From Shewanella violacea DSS12 (lineage in GTDB: Bacteria > Pseudomonadota > Gammaproteobacteria > Enterobacterales > Shewanellaceae): DNA of 64,000 nt. Below, in pieces: positions 16,181-25,522 of the stretch. A program made the translations under genes and the position numbers. Every line of letters begins with the position of its first letter. Positions within the stretch are counted from its first letter, which is position 1. The stretch is from the NCBI RefSeq assembly GCF_000091325.1, contig NC_014012.1:4671685-4735684 (forward strand), given 5' to 3'. The notes beneath the pieces are model-generated. The model saw only the letters and a program-made list of their open reading frames with translations, did not search any database and was not told where the DNA came from.

Positions 16181-18256
16181 GTGAAGAGACTCGATCTTGT
16201 TCCTGTCACAGATCTTAAGGGCGTAGCCAAGAAGATGGCCGAACGTCTGGCTAAACTCGGCATTCACACGGTACAAGATCTACTATTCCACCTGCCATTA
16301 AGATATGAAGACCGCACTCAAATATACCCTATTGCCTCTCTCTATCCAGGCAGTTACGGCACCATAGAGGCCGTGATCCAGTCCAGTCAGATCATCCAAG
16401 GCCGTAAGCGTATGATGACCTGTACCGTGAGAGATGACACAGGTTACATAACACTCAGATTTTTTAATTTTTCTGTGGCGCAGAAAAATTGCCTAGTAAA
16501 TGGTACCAGCATCAGGGCCTATGGTGAGATACGTCGCGGCAAACATCAGGCCGAGATCATCCATCCAGAATATAAGCTCATTCACGAAGATGATGATTTG
16601 GTGATGAGTGATACCTTGACGCCGGTATATCCAACAACTGAAGGCTTAAAGCAGGCAAGTTGGATCAAGCTGACAGATCAAGCCTTAGCCATGCTCGACC
16701 TGGACGGCTTACAGGAACTGCTCCCACCTCAGCTGCAACCGAATAATCTGACTCTTAAAGCCGCCTTACAGCTATTACATAGACCCAATAATCAGGTTTC
16801 CTTGTTCGATCTGGAACAAGGTCACCACCCGGCGCAGCAACGCTTGATCCAAGAGGAACTCTTGGCCCACAACCTGAGCATGCTCAAGTTGCGTCAGCGC
16901 AGTAATCGCGATCATGCTGTGAGTTTGACGGCGACGGGTAAACTACTCAATCCGTTTCTGCAGGCTCTGCCATTTAAGCCAACCGGGGCACAACAGAGGG
17001 TCGGTGTTGAAATCTGCAGCGATCTCGAAAAAAGTTCACCTATGATGCGCCTGGTTCAGGGTGATGTAGGCTCGGGCAAGACATTAGTGGCAGCCTTTGC
17101 GGCATTGCAAGCCATAGAAAATGGCTATCAGGTAGCCATGATGGCCCCAACTGAATTATTAGCCGAGCAACACGCCGAGAACTTCGCTCTCTGGTTTGAG
17201 CCTCTAGGGCTAAAAGTTGGCAGGCTAGCCGGTAAAATAAAGGGCAAGGCCAGAGCGCAATCTTTGCAAGATATCGAGTCCGGTGAATCTAATATGGTTA
17301 TCGGCACCCATGCCATTTTCCAGGATCAAGTAGTCTTTAACAATCTTGCCCTCATCATCATAGATGAACAACATAGATTCGGCGTTCATCAGAGACTTGG
17401 CCTGCGAGAGAAAGGCATCAACCAAGGCTTCCACCCTCATCAGCTGATCATGACTGCCACGCCAATTCCACGCACCTTGGCCATGACCGCCTATGCCGAC
17501 CTAGATACCTCAGTGATAGACGAACTGCCACCGGGGCGAACCCCAGTGACAACCGTAGCCGTTGCCGATATGAGGCGCAATGAGGTTATAGAGAGAGTCC
17601 GACATGCCGCCACCCATGATGGCAGACAGACATACTGGGTATGCACCTTGATTGAAGAGTCGGAGGTTCTCGAATGCCAAGCGGCAGAAGATACCGCCGC
17701 AGAGCTGACACTAGCCCTGCCCGAGCTCAAGATAGGTCTGATCCATGGACGCATGAAGTCCGCCGAGAAACAGGCCATCATGGCCGAATTCAAATCCGGT
17801 GAACTGCACCTCTTGGTCGCCACAACAGTCATAGAAGTGGGGGTAGATGTCCCCAATGCCAGCTTGATGATCATAGAAAACCCGGAACGTTTAGGCCTGG
17901 CGCAATTGCATCAACTCAGGGGACGAGTCGGTCGTGGAGCCGTCGCCAGTCACTGCGTACTCATGTATAAGGCACCCTTGTCACCCACGGCAATCAAGCG
18001 ATTGGGGGTGCTCAGAGATAGCAATGATGGTTTCATCATAGCTCAGAAGGATCTGGAGATAAGAGGCCCGGGGGAAGTATTAGGTACCAAGCAGACTGGT
18101 ATTGCCGATATGAAAATTGCCGATTTGGTTCGAGATCAGGCGTTGATCCCCCACATTCAGAAGTTAGCCGTACACATCATGGAACAGGTCCCGGATAATG
18201 TCGATGGCATAGTCCAACGTTGGCTAGGAGATCGAGAACAATACGTCCAAGCTTAG
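16181..18256 (+). CDS. recG: ATP-dependent DNA helicase RecG
   Basis: Branched-DNA helicase that reverses stalled forks and processes recombination intermediates. 691 aa, as in E. coli. N-terminal wedge/OB region (LPLRYEDRTQIYPI, RFFNFSVAQKN), helicase motif I GDVGSGKTLVAAFAAL (about 295-310), motif II DEQH, motif III TATPIPRTLAMT, motif V/VI TTVIEVGVDVPNAS and QLRGRVGRG. GTG start, with the typical KRLDLVPVTDLKGVA beginning. Separated from trmH by accessory DNA. Confidence 0.97.
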   Translation: MKRLDLVPVTDLKGVAKKMAERLAKLGIHTVQDLLFHLPLRYEDRTQIYPIASLYPGSYGTIEAVIQSSQIIQGRKRMMTCTVRDDTGYITLRFFNFSVAQKNCLVNGTSIRAYGEIRRGKHQAEIIHPEYKLIHEDDDLVMSDTLTPVYPTTEGLKQASWIKLTDQALAMLDLDGLQELLPPQLQPNNLTLKAALQLLHRPNNQVSLFDLEQGHHPAQQRLIQEELLAHNLSMLKLRQRSNRDHAVSLTATGKLLNPFLQALPFKPTGAQQRVGVEICSDLEKSSPMMRLVQGDVGSGKTLVAAFAALQAIENGYQVAMMAPTELLAEQHAENFALWFEPLGLKVGRLAGKIKGKARAQSLQDIESGESNMVIGTHAIFQDQVVFNNLALIIIDEQHRFGVHQRLGLREKGINQGFHPHQLIMTATPIPRTLAMTAYADLDTSVIDELPPGRTPVTTVAVADMRRNEVIERVRHAATHDGRQTYWVCTLIEESEVLECQAAEDTAAELTLALPELKIGLIHGRMKSAEKQAIMAEFKSGELHLLVATTVIEVGVDVPNASLMIIENPERLGLAQLHQLRGRVGRGAVASHCVLMYKAPLSPTAIKRLGVLRDSNDGFIIAQKDLEIRGPGEVLGTKQTGIADMKIADLVRDQALIPHIQKLAVHIMEQVPDNVDGIVQRWLGDREQYVQA

Positions 18257-18408
18257 AAAATAAACATAAATCCGTTAATTTTTATTCGATTAATTATTCT
18301 TTAATTCGGTCAACGCCTATAGACATGAGCGCTAAATATTGCAAAATGGACCAGCTCTCTTAGAGCTGTCATCTCCTGTAACCGAGTCGCACTTACAAAG
18401 GGTATTAC

Positions 18409-19278
18409 ATGCAAGTCAATCAAGAAGATAGAATCGTACCGCAAGAGAAGTCAGCGAATACCAATACCTTAGCCATTATTGCCATTGCAGCTGTAGTCTC
18501 CTTCATCGCAGGAGGTGCCTATTATTACTTCAGTGCCGATGACCTAACATCTGCGCCGCTGCCTATTGAAGTGGCAGAAATTATTCCCCAAGAGCCAGTC
18601 ATAACCCCTATAGATATTCCTGAGCCAGTGATCCCGGAGCCTGTAGAATCAGTAGAAGCTGCCATCGAAATTAAGCCAGAGGTTCAAGTAGAAGCATTAC
18701 CTAGCTTAAGTAACAGCGATGGCTATATCCATAAGAAAACGGTCGAATTATCTGATGGCATGAGCATCGAATCGCTATTAGTGGAGAGAGATCTGATCAG
18801 GCATTTCGTGGTTTTCGTCGATAACTTAGCCCAAGGCGAACTGGCTCGAAAAGTAAGCCCCTTGAAGGCCCCCGACAGAGTCTTCACCGTTTCAGACATC
18901 ACCAACAAGACATATATTAATCCCGATAGCTATCACAGGTATGATCTGTACGCCGATTTCATCGTCAATCTGGATGAACAGCAGCTCGCAGCGACCTACA
19001 AGGAACTAACACCTTTGATGGGAGAGGCATTCGAGGAGTTAGGCTATGGAGAGATGAGCTTCAATCAGAGAATGCTTGAAGCTATCGACATCATGCTAGC
19101 GGCCCCAATCATAGAGCTGCCAATTGAATTAGATGGCGTCAGTGTGAACTATCAATTTGTCGATCCTCAACTAGAAGCTCTGCCCAACGCCCAGAAATTC
19201 CTAATCCGCATGGGTCCGGAAAACACTAAGAAAGTGAAAGCGGCGCTGCGTAAGCTGAAAAAGCACCTAGCAGGCTAA
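18409..19278 (+). CDS. DUF3014 membrane-anchored protein
   Basis: 289 aa protein of unknown function. One N-terminal transmembrane helix (about residues 21-43), a proline/glutamate-rich spacer (about 50-105, many PEPV-like repeats) that could span the periplasm, then a globular C-terminal domain recognised as DUF3014 (VERDLIRHFVVFVDNLAQGE, SYHRYDLYADF, YQFVDPQLEALPNAQKFLIRMGP). Topology suggests inner-membrane anchoring with the domain in the periplasm. It lies between recG and the aryl polyene cluster, with a hairpin after it, and is probably not part of that cluster. Confidence 0.75.
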   Translation: MQVNQEDRIVPQEKSANTNTLAIIAIAAVVSFIAGGAYYYFSADDLTSAPLPIEVAEIIPQEPVITPIDIPEPVIPEPVESVEAAIEIKPEVQVEALPSLSNSDGYIHKKTVELSDGMSIESLLVERDLIRHFVVFVDNLAQGELARKVSPLKAPDRVFTVSDITNKTYINPDSYHRYDLYADFIVNLDEQQLAATYKELTPLMGEAFEELGYGEMSFNQRMLEAIDIMLAAPIIELPIELDGVSVNYQFVDPQLEALPNAQKFLIRMGPENTKKVKAALRKLKKHLAG

Positions 19279-19297
19279 TAAACAAGTTCCCCCTACA

Positions 19298-19320
19298 AAC
19301 CCGTTGCCTAGCAGCGGGTT
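19298..19320 (+). terminator. Hairpin between DUF3014 gene and aryl polyene cluster
   Basis: Inverted repeat AACCCGTTGC...GCAGCGGGTT, 20 bases after the DUF3014 stop. No strong T-run follows, so efficiency is uncertain. The cluster promoter should lie between here and 19515, but I could not pick a confident -35/-10 pair. Confidence 0.5.
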
Positions 19321-19514
19321 CTAACACTCCAAACGTCATAAGCCTATACATATCAACAACACCTGTATCTCAAAACACTTCATCATCCCAGTTAATCTAG
19401 TGTAGAATAATGCCCCAATGGTAACTCGCTTACCAGCCCGAGAATTTACCCAGTTACCCATTGATTTAACTGGTTATATTCTCAGTATTTAATACTTGTG
19501 TCAGAGGCATTCCG

Positions 19515-20231
19515 TTGCAGTTAATATTTAACATTTGTTCTTGGGGAGCCTGGTCTCCCCATCACCAGCAACCCCAAGATTGGCAGCATTGGCAAAGAAC
19601 CTATGCTCACCAAAGTGCCTCCCTGCCCGACGCACCTAAATTATCTCGAGTTCCTGCGATGCAGCGACGACGCTATAGCGCCTTGACTAAGATGCAACTC
19701 GAAGCCGCATTTCAAGCCGATGCAGCTAATTCGTGCCGTACAATTTTTGCTTCTAGGCACGGAGAGTTACATCGCACCTTAGGTTTACTGGATAACCTAG
19801 TAACAGCAGAGCCCCTTTCCCCGACGGCATTTAGCCAATCAGTGCACAACACAGCAAGCGGTATTTACAGCATAATTACCGATAATCGAGCCCCATCGAC
19901 GTCTATCGCCGCAGGTGAAGAAAGCTTGCCACAGGCGCTTATCGAAGCATATGCTCAGCTCCATGAAGATCCAACGCCGGTATTACTCGTCTTCGGCGAT
20001 CAGCCTGTACCTGACATATACACACAATTTGTTGATGAAAATGACCTGCCTCTCTCTCTGGCATTGGTTCTCAAGCGATACGATGAGACATGTGACAAAC
20101 CACAATTGATGCTCAGCCAGGGCGCAGAAGGTAAAAAAATTAGCTATGGCGAGCTAATACATGGCTTGTCTGTTGCCAAGCCTGTTGCCGGTAATTTGGG
20201 TAACTATCATTGGCAGATCAGCTTTGACTGA
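19515..20231 (+). CDS. apeC: ApeC-like ketosynthase partner (chain length factor)
   Basis: First gene of the cluster, 238 aa. It matches the 'beta-ketoacyl synthase-like, N-terminal' family: ICSWGAWSPHH at the front, KLSRVPAMQRRRYSALTKM and SRHGELHRTLGLLDNL, then PTAFSQSVHNTASGIYSI. At the place where a ketosynthase has its nucleophilic Cys the sequence reads HNTASG, so it is catalytically dead. In characterised aryl polyene systems ApeC pairs with ApeO as chain length factor. The TTG start at 19515 follows an AGAGG motif. The acyltransferase gene overlaps its end. Confidence 0.8.
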   Translation: MQLIFNICSWGAWSPHHQQPQDWQHWQRTYAHQSASLPDAPKLSRVPAMQRRRYSALTKMQLEAAFQADAANSCRTIFASRHGELHRTLGLLDNLVTAEPLSPTAFSQSVHNTASGIYSIITDNRAPSTSIAAGEESLPQALIEAYAQLHEDPTPVLLVFGDQPVPDIYTQFVDENDLPLSLALVLKRYDETCDKPQLMLSQGAEGKKISYGELIHGLSVAKPVAGNLGNYHWQISFD

Positions 20232-21030
20232 AGTGCTAACAACTAGACTAACGGGTTTAGCCTATATTCCCAGATGGCTAGCTGGCGTTGCTTGCTATCT
20301 CACTTTCGGCATAGGTGGCTTGCTAAGCTCCTTGACCATATTACCAATATTAAGGTTCTGGCCAGGTACAAAATTAGCACGCATCCGCCGAGTACAAAAA
20401 GCGGTACACATAATGTTTCGCAGCTTCGTTTATATGCTGACCAAGGCAGGCGTCATCAAGATTAATCCGATTAATCTCCAACGTCTTGCCTCGGCTAAAG
20501 GTAAAGTGATAATAGTTAATCACCCAACTCTAGTTGATGTAGTCGTCTTGATCAGCCTGATACCCAATGCTGGCTGTATTGTTAAACAAGGTATCTGGCG
20601 AAACCCTTTCATGCGTGGAGTCGTCGCATGCGCCGGCTATATCCCCAATAAAGGCGCCGAACTGCTACTCGAAGATTGCAGACATGTACTGAGAAGCGGG
20701 ACCAATTTAATTATATTCCCCGAGGGTACACGCACAGTTTTAGGCGCTAGCATCAACAGCTTTGCCAGAGGTGCCGCCAATATTGCACTGAGAACCAAGA
20801 CAGATCTATTACCTGTGGTTCTTCGTACCAACGCACCAGGCTTGAGTAAACAAGAAGCCTGGTATCAAATACCCCGTCGCACCATAGGCATGCGAGTCGA
20901 AGTAGGCGAAACCATCGACCATATCAGGTATGATGCGATTGTCGGTGGCGATGCGAAAATGGCACGTCAGCTTACACGGGATCTGGAAGATTACTTTAAG
21001 ACGAACTTAGAAAATGATGAAACTACATAA
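20161..21030 (+). CDS. apeD: Lysophospholipid-type acyltransferase (ApeD-like)
   Basis: Membrane-bound 1-acyl-glycerol-3-phosphate acyltransferase family member, up to 289 aa. A hydrophobic helix near residues 35-60, then the acyltransferase motifs NHPTLVDVVVL (HxxxxD-like, about 120), KQGIWRNPFMRGVVACAGYIPN and IIFPEGTRTV (about 186-195). Likely attaches or transfers an acyl chain onto the polyene glycolipid. The ATG at 20161 overlaps apeC by 71 bases; a TTG at 20224, which would overlap by only 8, is a realistic alternative start. Confidence 0.8.
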   Translation: MACLLPSLLPVIWVTIIGRSALTEVLTTRLTGLAYIPRWLAGVACYLTFGIGGLLSSLTILPILRFWPGTKLARIRRVQKAVHIMFRSFVYMLTKAGVIKINPINLQRLASAKGKVIIVNHPTLVDVVVLISLIPNAGCIVKQGIWRNPFMRGVVACAGYIPNKGAELLLEDCRHVLRSGTNLIIFPEGTRTVLGASINSFARGAANIALRTKTDLLPVVLRTNAPGLSKQEAWYQIPRRTIGMRVEVGETIDHIRYDAIVGGDAKMARQLTRDLEDYFKTNLENDETT

Positions 21031-21271
21031 CGAAATAAAACAATTAATCATAGATAGCCTAGATCTCGAAGATGTCACGGTCGATGATATCGACAGTGAA
21101 GCTGCGCTATTCGGTGAAGGTCTGGGACTAGACTCAATCGATGCCTTAGAGCTTGGATTGGCGATTAAGAAACAGTTCGATGTCAAAATCGAAGCCAATT
21201 CTGATGCCACTAAAGCACATTTTCATAGCGTGTCGAGTCTGGCCAGCTTTGTCGAATCACAGCGAGTCTAG
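21014..21271 (+). CDS. apeE: Acyl carrier protein 1 of aryl polyene cluster
   Basis: 85 aa acidic helical ACP. Phosphopantetheine site GLGLDSIDALEL (Ser near residue 41). It starts inside the end of apeD (14-base overlap; a second ATG follows at once). In APE systems one ACP carries the growing polyene chain; two are encoded here in tandem. Confidence 0.9.
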   Translation: MMKLHNEIKQLIIDSLDLEDVTVDDIDSEAALFGEGLGLDSIDALELGLAIKKQFDVKIEANSDATKAHFHSVSSLASFVESQRV

Positions 21272-21279
21272 GAGAGATT

Positions 21280-21528
21280 ATGCAAAGTCGTGAACAAATC
21301 CTTCAAGCGCTAACTCGTATTTTAGTCGATGAATTCGAGATCGATGAAGCGGATATCTCACTATCAGCTTCCTTATATGAAGAACTCGATCTGGACAGTA
21401 TCGACGCTGTCGATCTCGTCATCAAGCTGCAACAGATGACAGGCAAGAAGATCAAACCAGAAGAGTTTAAAGCCGTGCGCACCGTGGACGATGTGGTCTC
21501 TGCCATCGAAGGACTCGTCCAAGAGTAA
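21280..21528 (+). CDS. apeF: Acyl carrier protein 2 of aryl polyene cluster
   Basis: 82 aa ACP with site ELDLDSIDAVDLVIKL (Ser near 38). A GGAGAG motif lies before the start, and its last base is the first base of the next gene. Distinct in sequence from ApeE, so the two probably have different jobs, such as starter loading versus elongation. Confidence 0.9.
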   Translation: MQSREQILQALTRILVDEFEIDEADISLSASLYEELDLDSIDAVDLVIKLQQMTGKKIKPEEFKAVRTVDDVVSAIEGLVQE

Positions 21529-22076
21529 TGCGGCTATTTTTGCAAATAGTCACAGGCATTCTGCTATTGGCATACCCTTTGGCAGTCTATTTCGGACTCA
21601 ACTATTTGCCTACTGGCACCATAGCTATGGTGCTTTGTTGCATCTTAATCACTAGATTATTGATTCAGAAGCAACAAGTAAAAGCCATGATCTTACCTAT
21701 CATAGTAGGTATAGGATTAACGGCGGCAAGTTTCATTGCTAAACGCCATGACTGGTTACTCTACTATCCTGTGGTCATAAACCTCAGTATGCTGATGCTG
21801 TTTGCTTACTCGCTAAAGTTAGGCCCTTGCATGATAGAGAGACTAGCAAGATTGAAGGAACCCGAATTACCGGATGAGGCGATTCCTTACCTGATAAAAG
21901 TCACCAAGATATGGTGTGGCTTGTTTGTTTTTAATGGCTCAGTGGCTTTGTACACTGCACACTACGCCTCATTAGAGATCTGGACACTGTATAACGGGCT
22001 CATCGCCTATCTGCTTATCGGTTCGCTACTGGGTGGCGAGTGGTTGTATAGAACTATTTGGTTGAATAAGTCATGA
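21528..22076 (+). CDS. apeG: Aryl polyene cluster membrane protein (COG4648-like)
   Basis: 182 aa with about five hydrophobic helices, including LFLQIVTGILLLAYPLAVYFGL at the start, then RLARLKEPELPDEAIPYLIKVTKIWCGLFVFNGSVALYTA. This pattern matches the DNA gyrase-subunit-B-mislabelled COG4648 membrane family always found in APE clusters. Function unknown. It overlaps apeF by one base and apeH by four (ATGA). Confidence 0.75.
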   Translation: MRLFLQIVTGILLLAYPLAVYFGLNYLPTGTIAMVLCCILITRLLIQKQQVKAMILPIIVGIGLTAASFIAKRHDWLLYYPVVINLSMLMLFAYSLKLGPCMIERLARLKEPELPDEAIPYLIKVTKIWCGLFVFNGSVALYTAHYASLEIWTLYNGLIAYLLIGSLLGGEWLYRTIWLNKS

Positions 22077-23437
22077 CAGAGTTACTCAAATCTTGGTTAT
22101 CCAAGGGGCCTTCGAGCCAACAGCTTATCAGTTTTAACCATCATGATATTATCACTGGCGGTGCGTTCACCAATCAGGTTGCGAGTGTGCATCACCAGCT
22201 GAGTCAATCGCCATGTCAACGTTGGTTATTAGCCTGTGATTCCAGCGATCTATTTGCTGTTGGCTTATGCGCCGCACTACTCGCCGGAAAAGAGATAATC
22301 TTACCTGCTAATACCCAAGCAGGCAGCTTGAGTGAGTTGACCCATAAATTCGATGGAGTGATCTCAGATAAGGCCCTATGTGAAGGTAAGGCTTTAGTCA
22401 TGCTCAAGAAAGAGCTCTCATCAGCTACAAGCCAATGGCCCACTAGTGAGAAATGGGGCGAGCTGGTGCTGTATACCTCAGGAAGTAGTGGTCAGCCCAA
22501 AGCCGTCCGTAAATCACTGGATCAACTAGACGCCGAAGTGACTGTATTGGAGCACACGTTCGCCAAGCACTTGCCTCAATGTAGCGTTATCTCTACGGTT
22601 TCACATCAACATATCTATGGCTTGTTGTTCAAGATCCTCTGGCCATTAGCCGCAGGGCGTCCCTTCTTAAGTGATATCATCGAATATCCGGAGACCCTGA
22701 CCTACTACACTAGCCTGTTTCCTAATCTGTGCCTTATCAGTAGCCCAGCTCAATTGTCGCGCTTACCTGAGTCTCTGGACAAGGAGAAGCAGCTAAGATC
22801 ACCCAGTTTAGTCTTCAGTTCCGGCGGTCCATTAAGTTTCGACGCCGCTCAAGGCATAGCTCATTGTTATGGACGTCAGCCCATCGAAGTTTTCGGTAGT
22901 ACTGAAACTGGTGGTATCGGCTATCGACGCCAGATGAAACAAGATCAACCATGGCAAGCCTTTGCCAATGTTGAAATATCACAAGATCCCAAAGATGGTG
23001 CCCTCACCGTCAAGTCCCCCTATTTAGAAAACCAGCACTGGCTGAGATGTGAAGACAAGATAACACTCATAGAGCCTGGGCTATTTCGACTGGAAGGACG
23101 CTTAGATCGCATCATCAAGATCGAAGAGAAGCGTGTCTCCCTGGTGCAGATGGAGGCGTTACTCGAGAGCCATCCTCTGGTGAGTCATGCCGCCCTGGTT
23201 ATCTTGAACCAGCCTAGAATTCAACTGGGCGCCGTCATCGAACTGTCTGAACATGGCAAGGCTTGCCTCGAGAATGAAGGCAAGCTGAGACTAAACAACT
23301 TGCTCAAGGCCCAGCTATTGAGTCAGTTTGAACGAGTGACCTTACCCAGACGTTGGCGCTATCCGGATCTGCTACCCGTCAATAAACAGGGTAAACGCAT
23401 TCAGGCACAGCTAACCGAGCTATTCGACCATGATTAA
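22073..23437 (+). CDS. apeH: Acyl/aryl adenylating ligase (ApeH-like)
   Basis: 454 aa ANL-family ligase that adenylates the aromatic acid starter and loads it on an ACP. Core motif LVLYTSGSSGQPKAV (about 131-145), then VISTVSHQHIYGLLF, FGSTETGGIGYR (about 277-288), FRLEGRLDRIIKIEEKRVSL and the late Lys region VNKQGKRIQ. The N-terminal domain is shorter than in full acyl-CoA synthetases, usual for this subfamily. Substrate is not readable, but the ammonia-lyase gene downstream points to a cinnamate-type acid. Confidence 0.85.
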   Translation: MTELLKSWLSKGPSSQQLISFNHHDIITGGAFTNQVASVHHQLSQSPCQRWLLACDSSDLFAVGLCAALLAGKEIILPANTQAGSLSELTHKFDGVISDKALCEGKALVMLKKELSSATSQWPTSEKWGELVLYTSGSSGQPKAVRKSLDQLDAEVTVLEHTFAKHLPQCSVISTVSHQHIYGLLFKILWPLAAGRPFLSDIIEYPETLTYYTSLFPNLCLISSPAQLSRLPESLDKEKQLRSPSLVFSSGGPLSFDAAQGIAHCYGRQPIEVFGSTETGGIGYRRQMKQDQPWQAFANVEISQDPKDGALTVKSPYLENQHWLRCEDKITLIEPGLFRLEGRLDRIIKIEEKRVSLVQMEALLESHPLVSHAALVILNQPRIQLGAVIELSEHGKACLENEGKLRLNNLLKAQLLSQFERVTLPRRWRYPDLLPVNKQGKRIQAQLTELFDHD

Positions 23438-23807
23438 ATCCAGTTTACCTAAGATCCTATCTAAGGAGTGTGATGGCGATGCCATCATATTTCGCCTATT
23501 TATAGCCGCTGACTTGCCATTCTTTAATGGTCACTTTCCCGAGCAGCCCGTGCTTCCTGGCGTGACTCAATTGGATTGGGCCATTCGCTTAGGTTGTCAG
23601 CATTTCGGCTACCCGAAAAATATTGCCACCTTAGAGGTACTCAAGTTTCAACAATTGATGTTACCCGACTCAGAAGTGACCCTGGAGATCAGTGAAAATA
23701 AGCCCAAGACCAAGCTGATTTTCCGTTACTTCGATGGCGATAAGCGCTTCGCATCGGGTCGTCTTACGCTCGCGACCGAATCAACACCAATTTGTGAGAC
23801 CAGCTGA
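23430..23807 (+). CDS. apeI: Hot-dog dehydratase (ApeI-like)
   Basis: 125 aa FabA/FabZ-like 3-hydroxyacyl-ACP dehydratase. The signature is FFNGHFPEQPVLPGVTQLDWA (about 31-51), which carries the catalytic His, followed by LEVLKFQQLMLPDSEVTL. In APE synthesis it dehydrates the 3-hydroxy intermediate, probably together with ApeP. Overlaps apeH by eight bases and touches apeJ. Confidence 0.87.
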   Translation: MIKSSLPKILSKECDGDAIIFRLFIAADLPFFNGHFPEQPVLPGVTQLDWAIRLGCQHFGYPKNIATLEVLKFQQLMLPDSEVTLEISENKPKTKLIFRYFDGDKRFASGRLTLATESTPICETS

Positions 23808-25522
23808 TGGGATTTGCGTTAGTCATACCCAATTACAACCATGTTGTCGCCATCGAGGAAACCCTCGAGAAGCTGGCACATCTTCAGCTGCCCTGCTATT
23901 TAGTCAACGATGGCAGCGATGATACAACTCGCCACCTACTGATCTCTCTGGCCCAGCGTTATTCCTGGGTCACCTTGTTGCATCACCCCTTTAATCGAGG
24001 CAAGGGCGCCGCGGTTACCACAGGATTGAGAGCGGCCTACAGAGACGGTTACAGCCATGCATTACAGATAGATGCCGATGGCCAACATGATTTAAACGAC
24101 ATTCCGGCCATGGTAACTCTGGCCGAGGAAAATCCAGAGGCACTCATATCCGGCTTACCTCAATACGATGAGTCAGTGCCTAAGATTCGCTTCTACGCCC
24201 GCTACCTCACTCATTTTTGGGTATGGATTGAAACCTTAAGTTTCGATATCCAGGACTCCATGTGTGGTTTTCGAGTCTATCCCCTGGCAATAACCGAGCA
24301 GCTTTTCCTCACCAGTTCCTTGGGCGAACGCATGGATTTCGATACAGAAATCATGGTCCGCTTGCACTGGCAAGGCGTACAAGTCATTCATCTGCCTACC
24401 CGTGTCATCTATCCCGAAGACGGTATCAGCCATTTTCAGGGGTTATGGGATAACTTACGTATTTCAGCCATGCATACTCGACTCTTCTTCGGCATGCTGA
24501 AGCGCTTACCTCGAAAAATTATCGGTGGCAACAATCGAGATGAATCAGATTCTCACTGGTCCAGCATAGGTGAGCGAGGCAGTTACTGGGGCATAAAGCT
24601 GCTGGCATCCTGCTATAAATTCGGTGGCCACTGGCTTTGCCGCGCCATCATGTATCCGGTGATCTTGTATTTCTTTCTCACCGGGCACAATGCGAGAAAA
24701 GCCTCCCTAGAGTTTCTCAACAGAGTCAAAGCATTCGATCCCCAGCACCCTCAACTGCAGGGAGACTTGGGCTGGAAGCATGGCCTCAAACATTTCTTTG
24801 GCTTTGGCAATGCCGCCCTAGATCGCATCGATGCCTGGTGCAACCGCATTCAACTTAGCCAGGTAGACTTTCCTAATCGAGCCCTACTCGCGGATCAACT
24901 CGAAGCGGGTCAAGGAGCCGTTTTACTGGTGTCTCACTTAGGTAATTTAGAGCTATGCCGTGCCATATCGGTTCACCAAAAAAAGGTCAAGGTGAACGTC
25001 ATGGTGCTAACCGATAATGCCGAGAACTTTAACCGGGTACTGAAACAGCTCAATCCAGATAGTTCAGTTAACCTGATCCAGGTCACCGAACTCGGCCCCA
25101 GCACTTCTATGCTACTGCAGCAGAAGATAGAAGACGGTGAACTCGTCGTTATCGCTGGAGACAGGACCTCGTCCAACACCCAAGGGCGGGTTATATATGC
25201 CCCCTTTATGGGTGAACCGGCCCCCTTCCCCCAGGGACCCTTTATACTTGCCGGTCTGCTCGATTGTCCTGTTTTCCTTATGTTCTGCTTGCGGGAACAG
25301 GGCCGCTATGTGGTTCATCTGGAAACGTTTTCAAATACACTCAAAGGCCCCAGAAAAGGTCGCATGCAAAGGCTCGAAGTAGCCGTCAATCACTACAGCG
25401 CACGACTCGAATATTTTGCACGGCGAGAACCCTTGCAATGGTTTAATTTTTTTGATTTTTGGCGTAACGATGATGATATTCAACGTGCCAACTCTCAGGG
25501 TAAAGACAGGACAGATAAATAG
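23807..25522 (+). CDS. apeJ: Fused glycosyltransferase family 2 / LpxL-type acyltransferase (ApeJ-like)
   Basis: 571 aa two-domain enzyme. Residues 1-235 form a GT-A glycosyltransferase: IPNYNHVVAIEETL, VNDGSDD, and ALQIDADGQHD carrying the DxD metal site (about 88-96). Residues about 265-560 match lipid A acyltransferases: VSHLGNLELCRA (about 375-386; HxxxxE catalytic pair), VIAGDRTSSN and the FPQGPFILAGLLDCPVF segment. It probably adds a sugar and an acyl chain to the polyene at the inner membrane. This fusion is characteristic of APE clusters. Confidence 0.87.
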   Translation: MGFALVIPNYNHVVAIEETLEKLAHLQLPCYLVNDGSDDTTRHLLISLAQRYSWVTLLHHPFNRGKGAAVTTGLRAAYRDGYSHALQIDADGQHDLNDIPAMVTLAEENPEALISGLPQYDESVPKIRFYARYLTHFWVWIETLSFDIQDSMCGFRVYPLAITEQLFLTSSLGERMDFDTEIMVRLHWQGVQVIHLPTRVIYPEDGISHFQGLWDNLRISAMHTRLFFGMLKRLPRKIIGGNNRDESDSHWSSIGERGSYWGIKLLASCYKFGGHWLCRAIMYPVILYFFLTGHNARKASLEFLNRVKAFDPQHPQLQGDLGWKHGLKHFFGFGNAALDRIDAWCNRIQLSQVDFPNRALLADQLEAGQGAVLLVSHLGNLELCRAISVHQKKVKVNVMVLTDNAENFNRVLKQLNPDSSVNLIQVTELGPSTSMLLQQKIEDGELVVIAGDRTSSNTQGRVIYAPFMGEPAPFPQGPFILAGLLDCPVFLMFCLREQGRYVVHLETFSNTLKGPRKGRMQRLEVAVNHYSARLEYFARREPLQWFNFFDFWRNDDDIQRANSQGKDRTDK